Below are positions 1-6,682 of a stretch of DNA of 7,458 nt, piece after piece. Below the pieces are notes generated by a model. That model saw only the letters and a list, made by a program, of their open reading frames with translations, was not told the origin of the DNA and made no database searches. Source of the stretch: Halieaceae bacterium (GTDB lineage: Bacteria; Pseudomonadota; Gammaproteobacteria; Pseudomonadales; Halieaceae); the NCBI GenBank assembly GCA_002705465.1, contig PAGS01000037.1, forward strand, positions 4,904 to 12,361, in the 5' to 3' direction. The stretch's first letter is position 1; every line of letters begins with the position of its first letter. The translations under genes were made by a program, and so were the position numbers.

Positions 1-195
1 AGTGCTCTGCCGATAGGGTCGGGGCTGGCGCTCATGGTATTTTTCGCGATCGCCCTGCAGTGTGTCTCTACCGTCGCGATCCTGGCAAAGGAGGCTCAGT
101 CCTGGCGTATCGCGATCAATATGGTCATCGCCTACCTCCTACTCGCCTGGCTTGCCGCCTGGGTGACATTTCAAGTTGCCACTGCACTCGTTTAG
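1..195 (+). CDS. feoB: Ferrous iron transport protein B, C-terminal end (partial)
   Basis: This is the last 64 codons of a gene that begins before the window; the open frame runs from base 1 to a TAG at 193-195. The translation is very hydrophobic, with two likely membrane segments: about residues 8-28, around LALMVFFAIALQC, and about 40-60, around INMVIAYLLLAWLAAW. Between them lies STVAILAKEAQSWRIAI, which resembles the conserved end of FeoB, where a 'C-[ML]-ST-A-[VI]-x-[KR]-E-x-x-SW' stretch joins the last two helices. FeoB is an inner-membrane Fe(II) importer with an N-terminal G domain; that domain would lie outside the window, so the assignment rests on the tail alone. The gene converges on the minus-strand gene at 250-594, leaving 54 bp between the stops. 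Another multipass transporter is the main alternative. Confidence 0.68.
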   Translation, partial: SALPIGSGLALMVFFAIALQCVSTVAILAKEAQSWRIAINMVIAYLLLAWLAAWVTFQVATALV

Positions 196-232
196 AGCGA
201 CTTTACTGAGCGGGTGTGTTGCCTCTCAATAC

Positions 233-248
233 GGTCACAGGGTCACAG
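233..248. repeat. Perfect tandem duplication of an 8-bp unit
   Basis: GGTCACAG occurs twice head to tail (233-240 and 241-248), in the short gap between two convergent genes and just beyond the stop of the minus-strand gene. There is no hairpin and no T-tract here, so it is not a recognisable terminator. It is most likely a replication-slippage duplication. Confidence 0.6.
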
Positions 249-249
249 C

Positions 250-594
250 CTAATCACTGCGCTCATGCTGAAACAGTTTGAGCTCCGTGAGGACCAAGCG
301 CGCTGCGAGTTTAAGGGTTAAATCGTGGTGCGTTTTGCGAAGTTGCTCAATACCAGAGGTGATATCCTCCTGTAAGTGCAGGGACTCCTCGCGAGACAGT
401 TGCTCAGGGAGCCGCACTTCAAAATGACAGTCGGAGTCGCGTTGCAGTTCAGCGTAGACATCTGTGAGTGAGGCAATAGCGTGTTCGATCAGTTGATCGT
501 CAGCTCCCTTGGCACTAAGCATCTGCCTTAGCTGTTCTTCCAGAAACGCGAAGGCCTGCTTCTCTCTGGTTGGAAATTCAAGAATCTCTGCCAT
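250..594 (-). CDS. Conserved-looking hypothetical protein downstream of yhbY
   Basis: A 114-residue soluble protein that I do not recognise. It begins MAEILEFPTREKQ and is rich in Glu, Gln, Leu and Arg. Residues about 10-35 and 70-110 look helical and possibly coiled-coil. There is no signal peptide, membrane segment or Cys/His metal motif. The ATG at 592-594 is chosen because an AGGGG (606-610 on the + strand) lies 11 nt upstream and overlaps the TAG of yhbY, suggesting coupled translation. A start at 720 would add 42 residues and overlap yhbY by more than 100 bp in another frame, which is unlikely. Only 14 nt separate it from yhbY, so the two are almost certainly one transcript. The 'ILEFP' start is shared with many small proteobacterial proteins of unknown role. 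A function near ribosome assembly would be guilt by association only. Confidence 0.72.
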   Translation of the reverse strand: MAEILEFPTREKQAFAFLEEQLRQMLSAKGADDQLIEHAIASLTDVYAELQRDSDCHFEVRLPEQLSREESLHLQEDITSGIEQLRKTHHDLTLKLAARLVLTELKLFQHERSD

Positions 595-608
595 GGTTGA
601 GCCGACCC

Positions 609-920
609 CTATCGATTGCGATGCAAGTTGGATTTCCTGGGGTCTGCTTGTGGATTTGAGCGCAACAGCGTTGCGATGTTCCCAATGCGTTGTATTAGGT
701 GTGCGCCGCTCTTCTGACATATCGATGAGATGATCGACTCACGCTGCTCCCGATCCCCAACAGATATTTTTACCTTGATGAGCTCGTGATCATTTAGAGC
801 GCGGTCAAGCTCGTCGAGCACATCGGGGGTCAGGCCCTTTCCCGCGACAATGACTACTGGTTTGAGGGAGTGCGCCAGCCCGCGCAGTTGCCGGAGTTCT
901 TTACTGCTGAGATTTGTCAT
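609..920 (-). CDS. yhbY: YhbY family CRM-domain RNA-binding protein
   Basis: A 103-residue single-domain CRM protein. In E. coli, YhbY associates with pre-50S ribosomal particles and is thought to assist large-subunit assembly. The family signature is clear: RGLAHSLKPVVIVAGKGLTPDV at about 13-34, including the GKGLT turn, then a HELIKVKI strand at about 45-52 and a DRE turn at about 56-58. E. coli YhbY is 97 residues and aligns along its whole length; the basic tail (ADPRKSNLHRNR) is a little longer here. The ATG at 918-920 is preferred over an upstream ATG that would add a 20-residue non-homologous leader. It is transcribed away from rlmE, the same divergent arrangement as in E. coli, and is followed 14 nt later by a hypothetical gene. 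Confidence 0.95.
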   Translation of the reverse strand: MTNLSSKELRQLRGLAHSLKPVVIVAGKGLTPDVLDELDRALNDHELIKVKISVGDREQRESIISSICQKSGAHLIQRIGNIATLLRSNPQADPRKSNLHRNR

Positions 921-1008
921 GAGTGGCTCTTTGCGCCGTCGCGGTACACTGGTGTGACGACAGTTTAACGCCATGTTCACTCGGGATGTGGCCGGTCAGG
1001 GTGCGGGT
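921..1008. promoter_or_regulatory. Divergent yhbY/rlmE intergenic promoter region
   Basis: This 88-bp gap must hold the promoters for both divergent genes. On the + strand, TACACT at 945-950 resembles a sigma70 -10 element; on the - strand, TAAACT (962-967) could be one. Neither has a convincing -35 element at 16-18 bp, so exact promoters cannot be fixed by eye. Confidence 0.25.
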
Positions 1009-1635
1009 ATGGGTAAAAAAAAGGGCTCCAGTCGTGCGTGGCTTAAAGAGCACCACGACGATATCTACGTCCAGCGAGCGCAACAGGAAGGCTACCGCTC
1101 CAGAGCGGTCTATAAATTGATGGAAATCAATGAGAAGGACCGCATTATCCGCTCCGGTATGTCAGTACTGGATCTGGGTAGTGTGCCAGGTGGATGGTCT
1201 CAGGTCGCCGCAGAGATCGTGGGTGATCGAGGCCGGGTCGTGGCAAGCGATATCCTGCCCATGGGTGCGCTGCCCGATGTCGCATTTGTTCAGGGTGATT
1301 TCACTGAGCAGGAGACTTACGACCGTTTGCTCGTGGCTTTGGGCGGACAACCGCTTGACGTTCTGCTGTCAGACATGGCCCCCAATATGAGCGGCATGCC
1401 CGAGGTAGATCAACCCAGAGCGATGTATTTGGTCGAGCTGGCCACGGAGTTGGCGATAAACTCCCTGTCTCCAGGGGGTGCTTTTATTACCAAAGTGTTC
1501 CAGGGGGAGGGATTTGAGGATTGGTTTCGCCAGATCCGTATGCACTTCGGGCGCGTAGTCTCTCGTAAGCCCAAAGCGTCTAGGCCGCGATCCAGAGAGA
1601 TCTACGTTGTTGCATCCGGGCTTAAAGCCGACTGA
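1009..1635 (+). CDS. rlmE: 23S rRNA (uridine-2'-O)-methyltransferase RlmE
   Basis: RlmE (FtsJ/RrmJ) is an S-adenosylmethionine-dependent enzyme that methylates the 2'-hydroxyl of U2552 in the A-loop of 23S rRNA on the 50S particle, a late assembly step. The 208-residue product matches the 209-residue E. coli enzyme over its full length. Visible motifs: a basic N-terminus with GSSRAWLKEH, the SAM-binding motif DLGSVPGGWSQ (55-65; E. coli has AA for SV), SDMAPNMSG (121-129), PRAMYLVELA (136-145) and KVFQGEGF (162-169). The catalytic tetrad K-D-K-E is K36, D122, K162 and E197. The ATG at 1009 is chosen because homology begins at MGKKKGSSR and an AGG lies 8 nt upstream; the in-frame ATG at 973 would add 12 unrelated residues. 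It precedes ftsH, as in E. coli. Confidence 0.97.
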   Translation: MGKKKGSSRAWLKEHHDDIYVQRAQQEGYRSRAVYKLMEINEKDRIIRSGMSVLDLGSVPGGWSQVAAEIVGDRGRVVASDILPMGALPDVAFVQGDFTEQETYDRLLVALGGQPLDVLLSDMAPNMSGMPEVDQPRAMYLVELATELAINSLSPGGAFITKVFQGEGFEDWFRQIRMHFGRVVSRKPKASRPRSREIYVVASGLKAD

Positions 1636-1861
1636 GGCCCGGGAGGCGTCTGGCACATGTGCAATGTGAGGCGGGTGGCCGGTGCCAGGCGCGAATTTGG
1701 ACGCCTGAGGCGGCGGACTGACAGTCAGGGGTTGAAATGGGAGAATCTGGCCCAACCTGACAAAAAGGCCTGTGAAATAGCGGGCGGTAGGGGATCTGTT
1801 ACAAGGCGTTATACTGTGCGGCCGCATGTGTAAGCGCACCCCATAATCGAGAGGGAACGTT
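1636..1861 (+). promoter_or_regulatory. ftsH upstream leader with candidate promoter elements
   Basis: These 226 bp between rlmE and ftsH contain no convincing gene. TATACT at 1810-1815 is a good sigma70 -10 match but lacks a recognisable -35. GTTGAAA (1732-1738), 12 nt, then CCCAACCT (1751-1758) loosely resembles a sigma32 promoter, which would fit the heat-shock control of ftsH known in E. coli, but the -10 match is poor. CAGGCG (1686-1691) and CGCCTG (1702-1707) form a 6-bp stem with a 10-nt loop; no T-run follows, so it is not an intrinsic terminator. The Shine-Dalgarno GAGAGGG (1849-1855) lies 6 nt before the GTG start. Confidence 0.35.
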
Positions 1862-3778
1862 GTGAATAATATGGCCAAGAACTTACTGCTCTGGCTGCTG
1901 ATCGCAGCAGTGCTGCTCTCGGTATTCAACAATTTTAATCTTCGCAGCGCCACCGAGCAGGTCGGCTACTCGGAATTCATCCGCGAGGTCCAGACCGACA
2001 GGCTCTCGAAGGTCCTGGTGGATGGTCTGACGATCACCGCTCAGCGCAAGGATGGCAGTAGCTTTGAGACCATTCGGCCGATGGTCGAAGATCCAAAGCT
2101 GATGGATGACTTGCTGGCGCACAACGTGACCGTGGAAGGCAAGCAACCCGAGCGGCAATCTGTTTGGACGCAGTTACTGATTGCCAGTTTCCCCATCCTA
2201 CTGATCATTGCCGTCTTTATGTTTTTTATGCGGCAGATGCAGGGTGGCGGTGGGGGTCGCGGCGGACCCATGAGCTTTGGTAAGAGCAAAGCGAAGCTAC
2301 TGGGCGAGGATCAGATTACGACGACCTTTGCCGATGTAGCCGGGGTGGAAGAGGCCAAAGAAGACGTGCAGGAGCTGGTCGAGTTCCTGCGCGATCCCGG
2401 TCGGTTTCAGAAGTTGGGAGGTCGCATTCCCCGCGGCGTCTTGATGGTAGGGCAGCCCGGTACGGGCAAGACCTTGATAGCGAAGGCCATCGCCGGCGAG
2501 GCGAAGGTGCCTTTTTTCTCGATCTCCGGCTCGGACTTTGTGGAAATGTTCGTCGGAGTGGGCGCGTCCCGTGTCCGCGACATGTTCGAGCAAGCCAAGA
2601 AACAATCACCCTGCATCATCTTCATAGACGAGATCGACGCCGTGGGCCGGCACCGCGGTGCCGGACTGGGAGGTGGCCATGACGAGCGCGAGCAGACCCT
2701 GAACCAGCTTCTGGTTGAGATGGACGGATTTGAGCTGAACGACGGCGTGATTGTGATTGCCGCGACTAACCGCCCTGACGTTTTAGATCCTGCGTTGCTA
2801 CGACCGGGGCGCTTTGACCGTCAGGTTGTGGTCGGCCTGCCAGATATTCGCGGCCGTGAGCAGATCCTGAAGGTGCACATGCGAAAGGTGCCGCTGTCGG
2901 AGGACGTCGATCCCTCAAAGATCGCTCGTGGCACACCGGGATTCTCGGGCGCCGATCTCGCTAACCTCGTTAACGAGGCGGCGTTGTTCGCAGCGCGTGG
3001 GGGCCTTCGGTTGGTCGGAATGAATCAGTTCGAGTTGGCCAAAGACAAGATAATGATGGGCGCAGAGCGGCGCTCGATGGTGATGTCCGAGTCTGAGAAG
3101 CGAAATACGGCTTACCACGAAGCAGGTCATGCCATCGTGGGTCGACTGATGCCCGAGCACGACCCGGTTTACAAGGTCTCTATCATCCCGCGTGGTCGTG
3201 CCTTGGGCGTGACGATGTTTCTGCCTGAAGAGGATCGGTACAGCCACAGTCGACGGCACATCGTTTCGCAAATTACCAGTTTGTTTGGTGGGCGCGTGGC
3301 CGAGGAAATGACTTTGGGAAAGGAAGGCATTACCACGGGAGCCTCCAATGATATCCAGCGCGCGACAGAGGTTGCCCGCAATATGGTGACGAAATGGGGG
3401 CTGTCGGAGAGCATGGGGCCCCTGATGTACGACGAAGGTGGCGAAGAAGTCTTTTTGGGCCGCAGTGCGGCCCAGCCAGCCAAGGCGATGTCGGATGAGA
3501 CAGCGTTGGCCATCGACAAGGAAGTGCGGAGCATTATTGATGAGTGCTACGCCAAGGCCTTCAAGTTGCTGGAAGATAACCGGGACAAGCTAGATGGCAT
3601 GGCAGACGCGCTCATGCAGTACGAGACCATCGATGCAGAGCAGATTGACGACATTATGGAAGGCAGGACTCCCCGGCCTCCAAGTGATTGGTCCGGGGAC
3701 GACCGCGATACGCCCCCCGATGAAGGAGCCTCAGAGGCCACCGGTAGCCCAATCGGCGGTGCAGCAACCGAGCACTGA
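1862..3778 (+). CDS. ftsH: ATP-dependent zinc metalloprotease FtsH
   Basis: FtsH is a membrane-anchored hexameric AAA+ protease that degrades unassembled or damaged membrane proteins and, in E. coli, LpxC and sigma32. The 638-residue product shows the full architecture: TM1 (about 8-24), a periplasmic domain (about 26-100), TM2 (about 103-123), a glycine-rich linker (128-135), the AAA domain and the zinc protease domain. Walker A is GQPGTGKT (197-204, with Gln where E. coli has Pro). Walker B is IIFIDEID (252-259). The second region of homology runs from N303 and carries arginine fingers R317 and R320. The zinc site is HEAGH (419-423) with third ligand D497. The C-terminal tail is acidic and Pro/Gly-rich. 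The GTG is chosen because GAGAGGG lies 6 nt upstream; the ATG three codons later (MAKNLL) is the alternative start. folP follows 40 bp downstream. Confidence 0.98.
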   Translation: MNNMAKNLLLWLLIAAVLLSVFNNFNLRSATEQVGYSEFIREVQTDRLSKVLVDGLTITAQRKDGSSFETIRPMVEDPKLMDDLLAHNVTVEGKQPERQSVWTQLLIASFPILLIIAVFMFFMRQMQGGGGGRGGPMSFGKSKAKLLGEDQITTTFADVAGVEEAKEDVQELVEFLRDPGRFQKLGGRIPRGVLMVGQPGTGKTLIAKAIAGEAKVPFFSISGSDFVEMFVGVGASRVRDMFEQAKKQSPCIIFIDEIDAVGRHRGAGLGGGHDEREQTLNQLLVEMDGFELNDGVIVIAATNRPDVLDPALLRPGRFDRQVVVGLPDIRGREQILKVHMRKVPLSEDVDPSKIARGTPGFSGADLANLVNEAALFAARGGLRLVGMNQFELAKDKIMMGAERRSMVMSESEKRNTAYHEAGHAIVGRLMPEHDPVYKVSIIPRGRALGVTMFLPEEDRYSHSRRHIVSQITSLFGGRVAEEMTLGKEGITTGASNDIQRATEVARNMVTKWGLSESMGPLMYDEGGEEVFLGRSAAQPAKAMSDETALAIDKEVRSIIDECYAKAFKLLEDNRDKLDGMADALMQYETIDAEQIDDIMEGRTPRPPSDWSGDDRDTPPDEGASEATGSPIGGAATEH

Positions 3779-3785
3779 GCCAGCA

Positions 3786-3807
3786 CGCCGGTTGTCCGCC
3801 GCCGGCG
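3786..3807 (+). repeat. GC-rich inverted repeat before folP
   Basis: CGCCGG (3786-3791) and CCGGCG (3802-3807) could pair as a 6-bp all-GC stem with a 10-nt loop between the ftsH stop and the folP start. No T-tract follows, so a terminator is unlikely. It ends 11 nt before the folP ATG, where a Shine-Dalgarno would be expected. Confidence 0.4.
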
Positions 3808-3818
3808 CTTAACTACCC

Positions 3819-4676
3819 ATGTCTTACGCTATCAAATGTGGTGAGCGATCGCTGGACCTCAGCGTGCCGCGGATCATGGGCATCCTGAACGTGACGCCCG
3901 ATTCCTTTTCCGATGGCGGCCAGCTTTATCAGGATGGTCGCGTTCAAATCGATGCCGTGTTGCGGCGTGCCGAGGAGATGTGCAGTTCGGGTGCGGATAT
4001 TCTCGATGTTGGGGGTGAGTCGACCCGGCCTGGCGCCGCATCGGTTGCAGAATCAGAGGAGTCACACAGGGTACTGACTGCGGTGGAGGCCATTGTCAGT
4101 CGCATCGATGTGATTGTCTCGGTCGACACCAGCACGCCGAGCATCATGACCGCATCAGGCAGATTGGGAGCAGGCCTGCTAAACGATGTCCGTGGCTTCC
4201 GACGACCTGGCGCACTTGAGTCAGCGGCTGGTACCGGCTTGGCCATGTGTCTGATGCACATGCAGGGTGAGCCGGACACCATGCAACATGATCCTTCGTA
4301 CGATGATGTGATTACCGATCTCGATGTTTTCTTTGACGCGCAGTCGGACAGATTGCAAGCGGCGGGTGTGCCGCAAGATCGCATCATTATCGATCCCGGG
4401 TTCGGATTCGGAAAAACAGCCAAGCAGAATTTCGAAATGTTGGCCCGACTCAGCGAATTGGCCGTCAAACGGGTTCCCGTATTAGTCGGCTTGTCTCGCA
4501 AATCTATGATCAGCAGTGTGCTGGATAGACCCCCCGAGGCGCGTGTCTTTGCCAGCGTGGGACTGGCGATGATGGCGGTTGAGCGCGGTGCGAGTATAGT
4601 GCGGGTACATGACGTCGCCGCTACGTCAGACGCGCTGGCAATGTGGCGCGCGGTGAGTCAGGTTAAACCATCATGA
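3819..4676 (+). CDS. folP: Dihydropteroate synthase
   Basis: FolP condenses 6-hydroxymethyl-7,8-dihydropterin pyrophosphate with p-aminobenzoate to give dihydropteroate in folate synthesis; it is the sulfonamide target. The 285-residue product has the TIM-barrel signatures in order: [15 protein letters not shown] (20-34), [11 protein letters not shown] (63-73), SVDT (101-104), LNDVRG (121-126), CLMHMQGEP (144-152), DPGFGFGK (192-199), GLSRKSM (224-230) and RVHDV (262-266). Residues matching the E. coli active site are N24, T69, R70, D103, N122, D192, K228, R262 and H264. There is no evident Shine-Dalgarno before the ATG at 3819; the GC-rich inverted repeat lies there instead. The TGA overlaps the ATG of glmM by 4 bp, implying translational coupling. 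The ftsH-folP-glmM order is the same as in E. coli. Confidence 0.97.
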   Translation: MSYAIKCGERSLDLSVPRIMGILNVTPDSFSDGGQLYQDGRVQIDAVLRRAEEMCSSGADILDVGGESTRPGAASVAESEESHRVLTAVEAIVSRIDVIVSVDTSTPSIMTASGRLGAGLLNDVRGFRRPGALESAAGTGLAMCLMHMQGEPDTMQHDPSYDDVITDLDVFFDAQSDRLQAAGVPQDRIIIDPGFGFGKTAKQNFEMLARLSELAVKRVPVLVGLSRKSMISSVLDRPPEARVFASVGLAMMAVERGASIVRVHDVAATSDALAMWRAVSQVKPS

Positions 4677-6010
4677 AAAGACAGTTTTTCGGCACAGACG
4701 GCATCCGGGGTCAGGTAGGTCAATATCCGGTGACTGCCGATTTCATGCTCAAGCTCGGTTGGGCGACGGGTAAGGTATTCACCGCATCGAATCAACAAAC
4801 CCATGTGTTGATTGGTAAGGATACCCGTGTATCCGGCTACATGTTTGAGTCGGCGCTTGAATCCGGGCTGGTTGCTGCGGGTGCCAGGGTGACTCTGCTG
4901 GGCCCCATGCCCACGCCTGCCGTAGCTATGTTGACCCGCAGTCAAAAGGCTTCGGCAGGTATCGTGATCAGTGCCTCGCACAACGCCTACCCCGACAACG
5001 GGGTCAAATTCTTTGATGGCGCAGGCTCGAAGTTATCGGACGAACTCGAGCTGGAAATAGAGAGAATGCTGTCTGAGCCCATGGAAACGGTGCCCTCGGC
5101 TGATCTGGGTAAGGCTTCCAGAATGGTTGATGCGCCGGGGCGATATGTAGAGTTTTGTAAGAATACCTTCCCTGACAAGCTCAGCCTGAGCGGTTTGAGG
5201 CTGGTGCTTGATTGTGCCCATGGCGCCACCTATCAGGTTGCGCCACAGGTGTTTACTGAACTCGGTGCCGATGTCGTGCTGGTCGGTGCCGCGCCGGATG
5301 GGTACAACATCAACCATGAGGTGGGCTCAACTTTTCCTGCCGCCCTGCAAGCAAAGGTGTTGGGAGAAGCGGCGGATGTAGGCATCGCCTTCGATGGAGA
5401 TGGAGATCGTGTGCAGCTGGTGGCGGCTGACGGCAGCGTTGTGGACGGCGATGAGCTCCTCTACATCATCGCCAACGATCGTTTGCGAAATGGAGATCCA
5501 CCAGAGGGAGTTGTTGGGACCCTGATGTCTAACTTGGGTATGGAACAGGCTCTTGCGGACAAAGGCATTGCGCTGCAACGGGCGCAAGTTGGGGATCGTT
5601 ATGTGCTTGAGTGCATGTCGGAACGAGGCTGGCTATTGGGTGGCGAAGCGTCGGGGCACATAATCTGCGGTGACCTAACGACCACCGGGGACGGCATCAT
5701 TGCCGCGCTGCAGGTTTTGGCGGCGATGGTGAGATCCGGCGACAGCTTACTGGCTCTCAAAAGCGCCATGCGCAAGCTCCCGCAAACGCTCATCAATGTG
5801 ACGGTTCCCGAGGGTTTTGTGCTGGAGGACTGTGAAGCCGCCGAGGTTGAGCGCCAGCGCGTAGAGGATACTCTCGGGTCCAGGGGGCGCTTGGTCTTGA
5901 GACCCTCGGGTACGGAGCCACTCATCAGGGTGATGATTGAAGGGGCTGACGCCGCGGAGAATCATCGCCTCGCGGAGGGTATTGCAGGGGCGATCAGAGG
6001 GGCCGTCTAG
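4673..6010 (+). CDS. glmM: Phosphoglucosamine mutase
   Basis: GlmM interconverts glucosamine-6-phosphate and glucosamine-1-phosphate, the step before GlmU makes UDP-GlcNAc for peptidoglycan and lipopolysaccharide. The 445-residue length is the same as in E. coli. Visible motifs: the N-terminal FFGTDGIRG (5-13), the phosphoserine loop [12 protein letters not shown] (99-110) with S102 as the phosphorylated residue, the magnesium-binding DGDGDR (241-246), the sugar-binding GGEASGH (323-329), and the phosphate-binding [12 protein letters not shown] (410-421). S102 must be phosphorylated for activity. The ATG overlaps the folP stop (ATGA), and an AGG in the end of folP, roughly ten bases upstream, can serve as ribosome binding site. 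Expression therefore likely depends on the ftsH-folP transcript. All key residues are intact. Confidence 0.98.
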   Translation: MKRQFFGTDGIRGQVGQYPVTADFMLKLGWATGKVFTASNQQTHVLIGKDTRVSGYMFESALESGLVAAGARVTLLGPMPTPAVAMLTRSQKASAGIVISASHNAYPDNGVKFFDGAGSKLSDELELEIERMLSEPMETVPSADLGKASRMVDAPGRYVEFCKNTFPDKLSLSGLRLVLDCAHGATYQVAPQVFTELGADVVLVGAAPDGYNINHEVGSTFPAALQAKVLGEAADVGIAFDGDGDRVQLVAADGSVVDGDELLYIIANDRLRNGDPPEGVVGTLMSNLGMEQALADKGIALQRAQVGDRYVLECMSERGWLLGGEASGHIICGDLTTTGDGIIAALQVLAAMVRSGDSLLALKSAMRKLPQTLINVTVPEGFVLEDCEAAEVERQRVEDTLGSRGRLVLRPSGTEPLIRVMIEGADAAENHRLAEGIAGAIRGAV

Positions 6011-6015
6011 TTCGG

Positions 6016-6044
6016 TTGCGAGGTGACTGCGCGACCGGTATCAT
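6016..6044 (+). promoter_or_regulatory. Candidate sigma70 promoter for secG and tRNA-Leu
   Basis: TTGCGA (6016-6021; 4 of 6 consensus bases) and TATCAT (6039-6044; 5 of 6) are separated by 17 bp, directly after glmM. Transcription would start near 6051, giving about 40 nt of leader with the secG Shine-Dalgarno AGGA at 6083-6086. Confidence 0.5.
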
Positions 6045-6092
6045 CTCGCGCCCTGTGTTGGGCGTCTGATTGGGGCGCGAATAGGATACTCA

Positions 6093-6467
6093 ATGGAACA
6101 AATCACGCTTATTGTGCACTTGCTCGTTGCCTTGGCGCTGATTGCGCTCATCTTGCTGCAGCGTGGTAAAGGGTCAGATATCGGTGCATCGTTCGGCGCC
6201 GGCGCGTCTCAAACCTTATTTGGCAGTGCAGGTAGTGGTAACGCGCTCACGCGGATGACGGCATGGTTGTCGGCCATATTTTTCGCCAGCAGCTTTGGCT
6301 TGGCGGTCATTGCCGATAATCGAACGGCTGATACTGACGATTTGGGTTTTGAAGTCCCGGTATCAGCGCCTTTAGAAGTAGCGCCTGAAGGTGATGTGCC
6401 TGTGGTGGATTTTGAGTCGGAGGGTGATGTTCCCGTCGATGACGCACCCCCAGCAAGCGGGGAGTAA
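6093..6467 (+). CDS. secG: Preprotein translocase subunit SecG
   Basis: SecG is the small auxiliary subunit of the SecYEG channel in the inner membrane and stimulates SecA-driven protein export. The 124-residue product has two membrane helices (about 5-22 and 54-73) joined by the conserved cytoplasmic loop LLQRGKGSDIGASFGAGASQTLFGSAGSGNALTR (21-54), where the QRGKG and GASFGAG/LFGS stretches are hallmarks of the family. AGGA lies 6 nt before the ATG. The C-terminal tail (about 80-124) is strongly acidic and contains a near-duplicated segment, EGDVPVVD (99-106) and EGDVPVDD (110-117); E. coli SecG (110 residues) also has a variable tail. It follows glmM and precedes tRNA-Leu(GAG), the same order as in E. 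coli. The tRNA starts 8 nt after the TAA, so the two are probably transcribed together. Confidence 0.96.
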   Translation: MEQITLIVHLLVALALIALILLQRGKGSDIGASFGAGASQTLFGSAGSGNALTRMTAWLSAIFFASSFGLAVIADNRTADTDDLGFEVPVSAPLEVAPEGDVPVVDFESEGDVPVDDAPPASGE

Positions 6468-6475
6468 GCAACTAA

Positions 6476-6561
6476 GCGGAAGTGGTGGAATTGGTAGACA
6501 CGCTATCTTGAGGGGGTAGTGGCCTTTGGCTGTGCGGGTTCAAGTCCCGCCTTCCGCACCA
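6476..6561 (+). tRNA. leuU: tRNA-Leu (anticodon GAG)
   Basis: An 86-nt class II tRNA including an encoded CCA (6559-6561). The acceptor stem pairs GCGGAAG (6476-6482) with CTTCCGC (6551-6557), with discriminator A6558 as expected for Leu. The anticodon stem is CTATC/GGTAG around loop TTGAGGG (6508-6514), giving GAG at 6510-6512, which reads CUC and CUU. A long variable arm (GCC/GGC stem, about 6521-6531) and a T arm with GCGGG/CCCGC around TTCAAGT complete the fold. The E. coli locus downstream of secG also carries tRNA-Leu(GAG), leuU. Release from a secG transcript would require RNase processing. Confidence 0.97.
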
Positions 6562-6586
6562 ATTATTGATGGAGATTGATATAGTC

Positions 6587-6629
6587 CCGATAACCGAGGC
6601 TTTATCATTTTTGATCGGCTCTTTTCTTT
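6587..6629 (+). terminator. Possible weak intrinsic terminator after tRNA-Leu
   Basis: Two alternative short hairpins can form: GATAA (6589-6593)/TTATC (6602-6606) followed by ATTTTT, or CCGAT (6587-6591)/ATCGG (6614-6618) followed by CTCTTTTCTTT. Both stems are only 5 bp, so the call rests on position and the T-rich tail. It would separate the secG-tRNA unit from the opposing gene. Confidence 0.35.
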
Positions 6630-6682
6630 GCGATCCGCACGCGTTGCGGCGTCGACATCCCGTTTCTGCGCGTGAGCTGACG

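Noticed and set aside
595..720. Longer start for the gene at 250-594
   Set aside because: It would overlap yhbY by over 100 bp in another frame; the ATG at 594 has a suitably spaced AGGGG and follows the yhbY stop.
921..980. Upstream ATG for yhbY
   Set aside because: The 20-residue extension is not YhbY-like and would run into the divergent promoter region.
973..1008. Upstream ATG for rlmE
   Set aside because: The extra 12 residues have no counterpart in RlmE; homology and an AGG site favour the ATG at 1009.
1716..1726. Palindrome GACTGACAGTC as an operator
   Set aside because: It is only 5+1+5 bp with no second copy nearby; too short to claim a regulator site.
1369..1953. 194-codon minus-strand open frame across rlmE, the ftsH leader and the ftsH start
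   Set aside because: Most of it lies antisense to the certain genes rlmE and ftsH, the translation resembles no family, and no ribosome site supports it.
3594..3812. Plus-strand frame overlapping the end of ftsH
   Set aside because: It lies inside the ftsH tail in another frame, with no ribosome site or recognisable protein.
6635..6649. Perfect hairpin CCGCA-CGCGT-TGCGG as a terminator
   Set aside because: No T-run follows it on either strand, and the stem is only 5 bp; it may be chance in GC-rich DNA.
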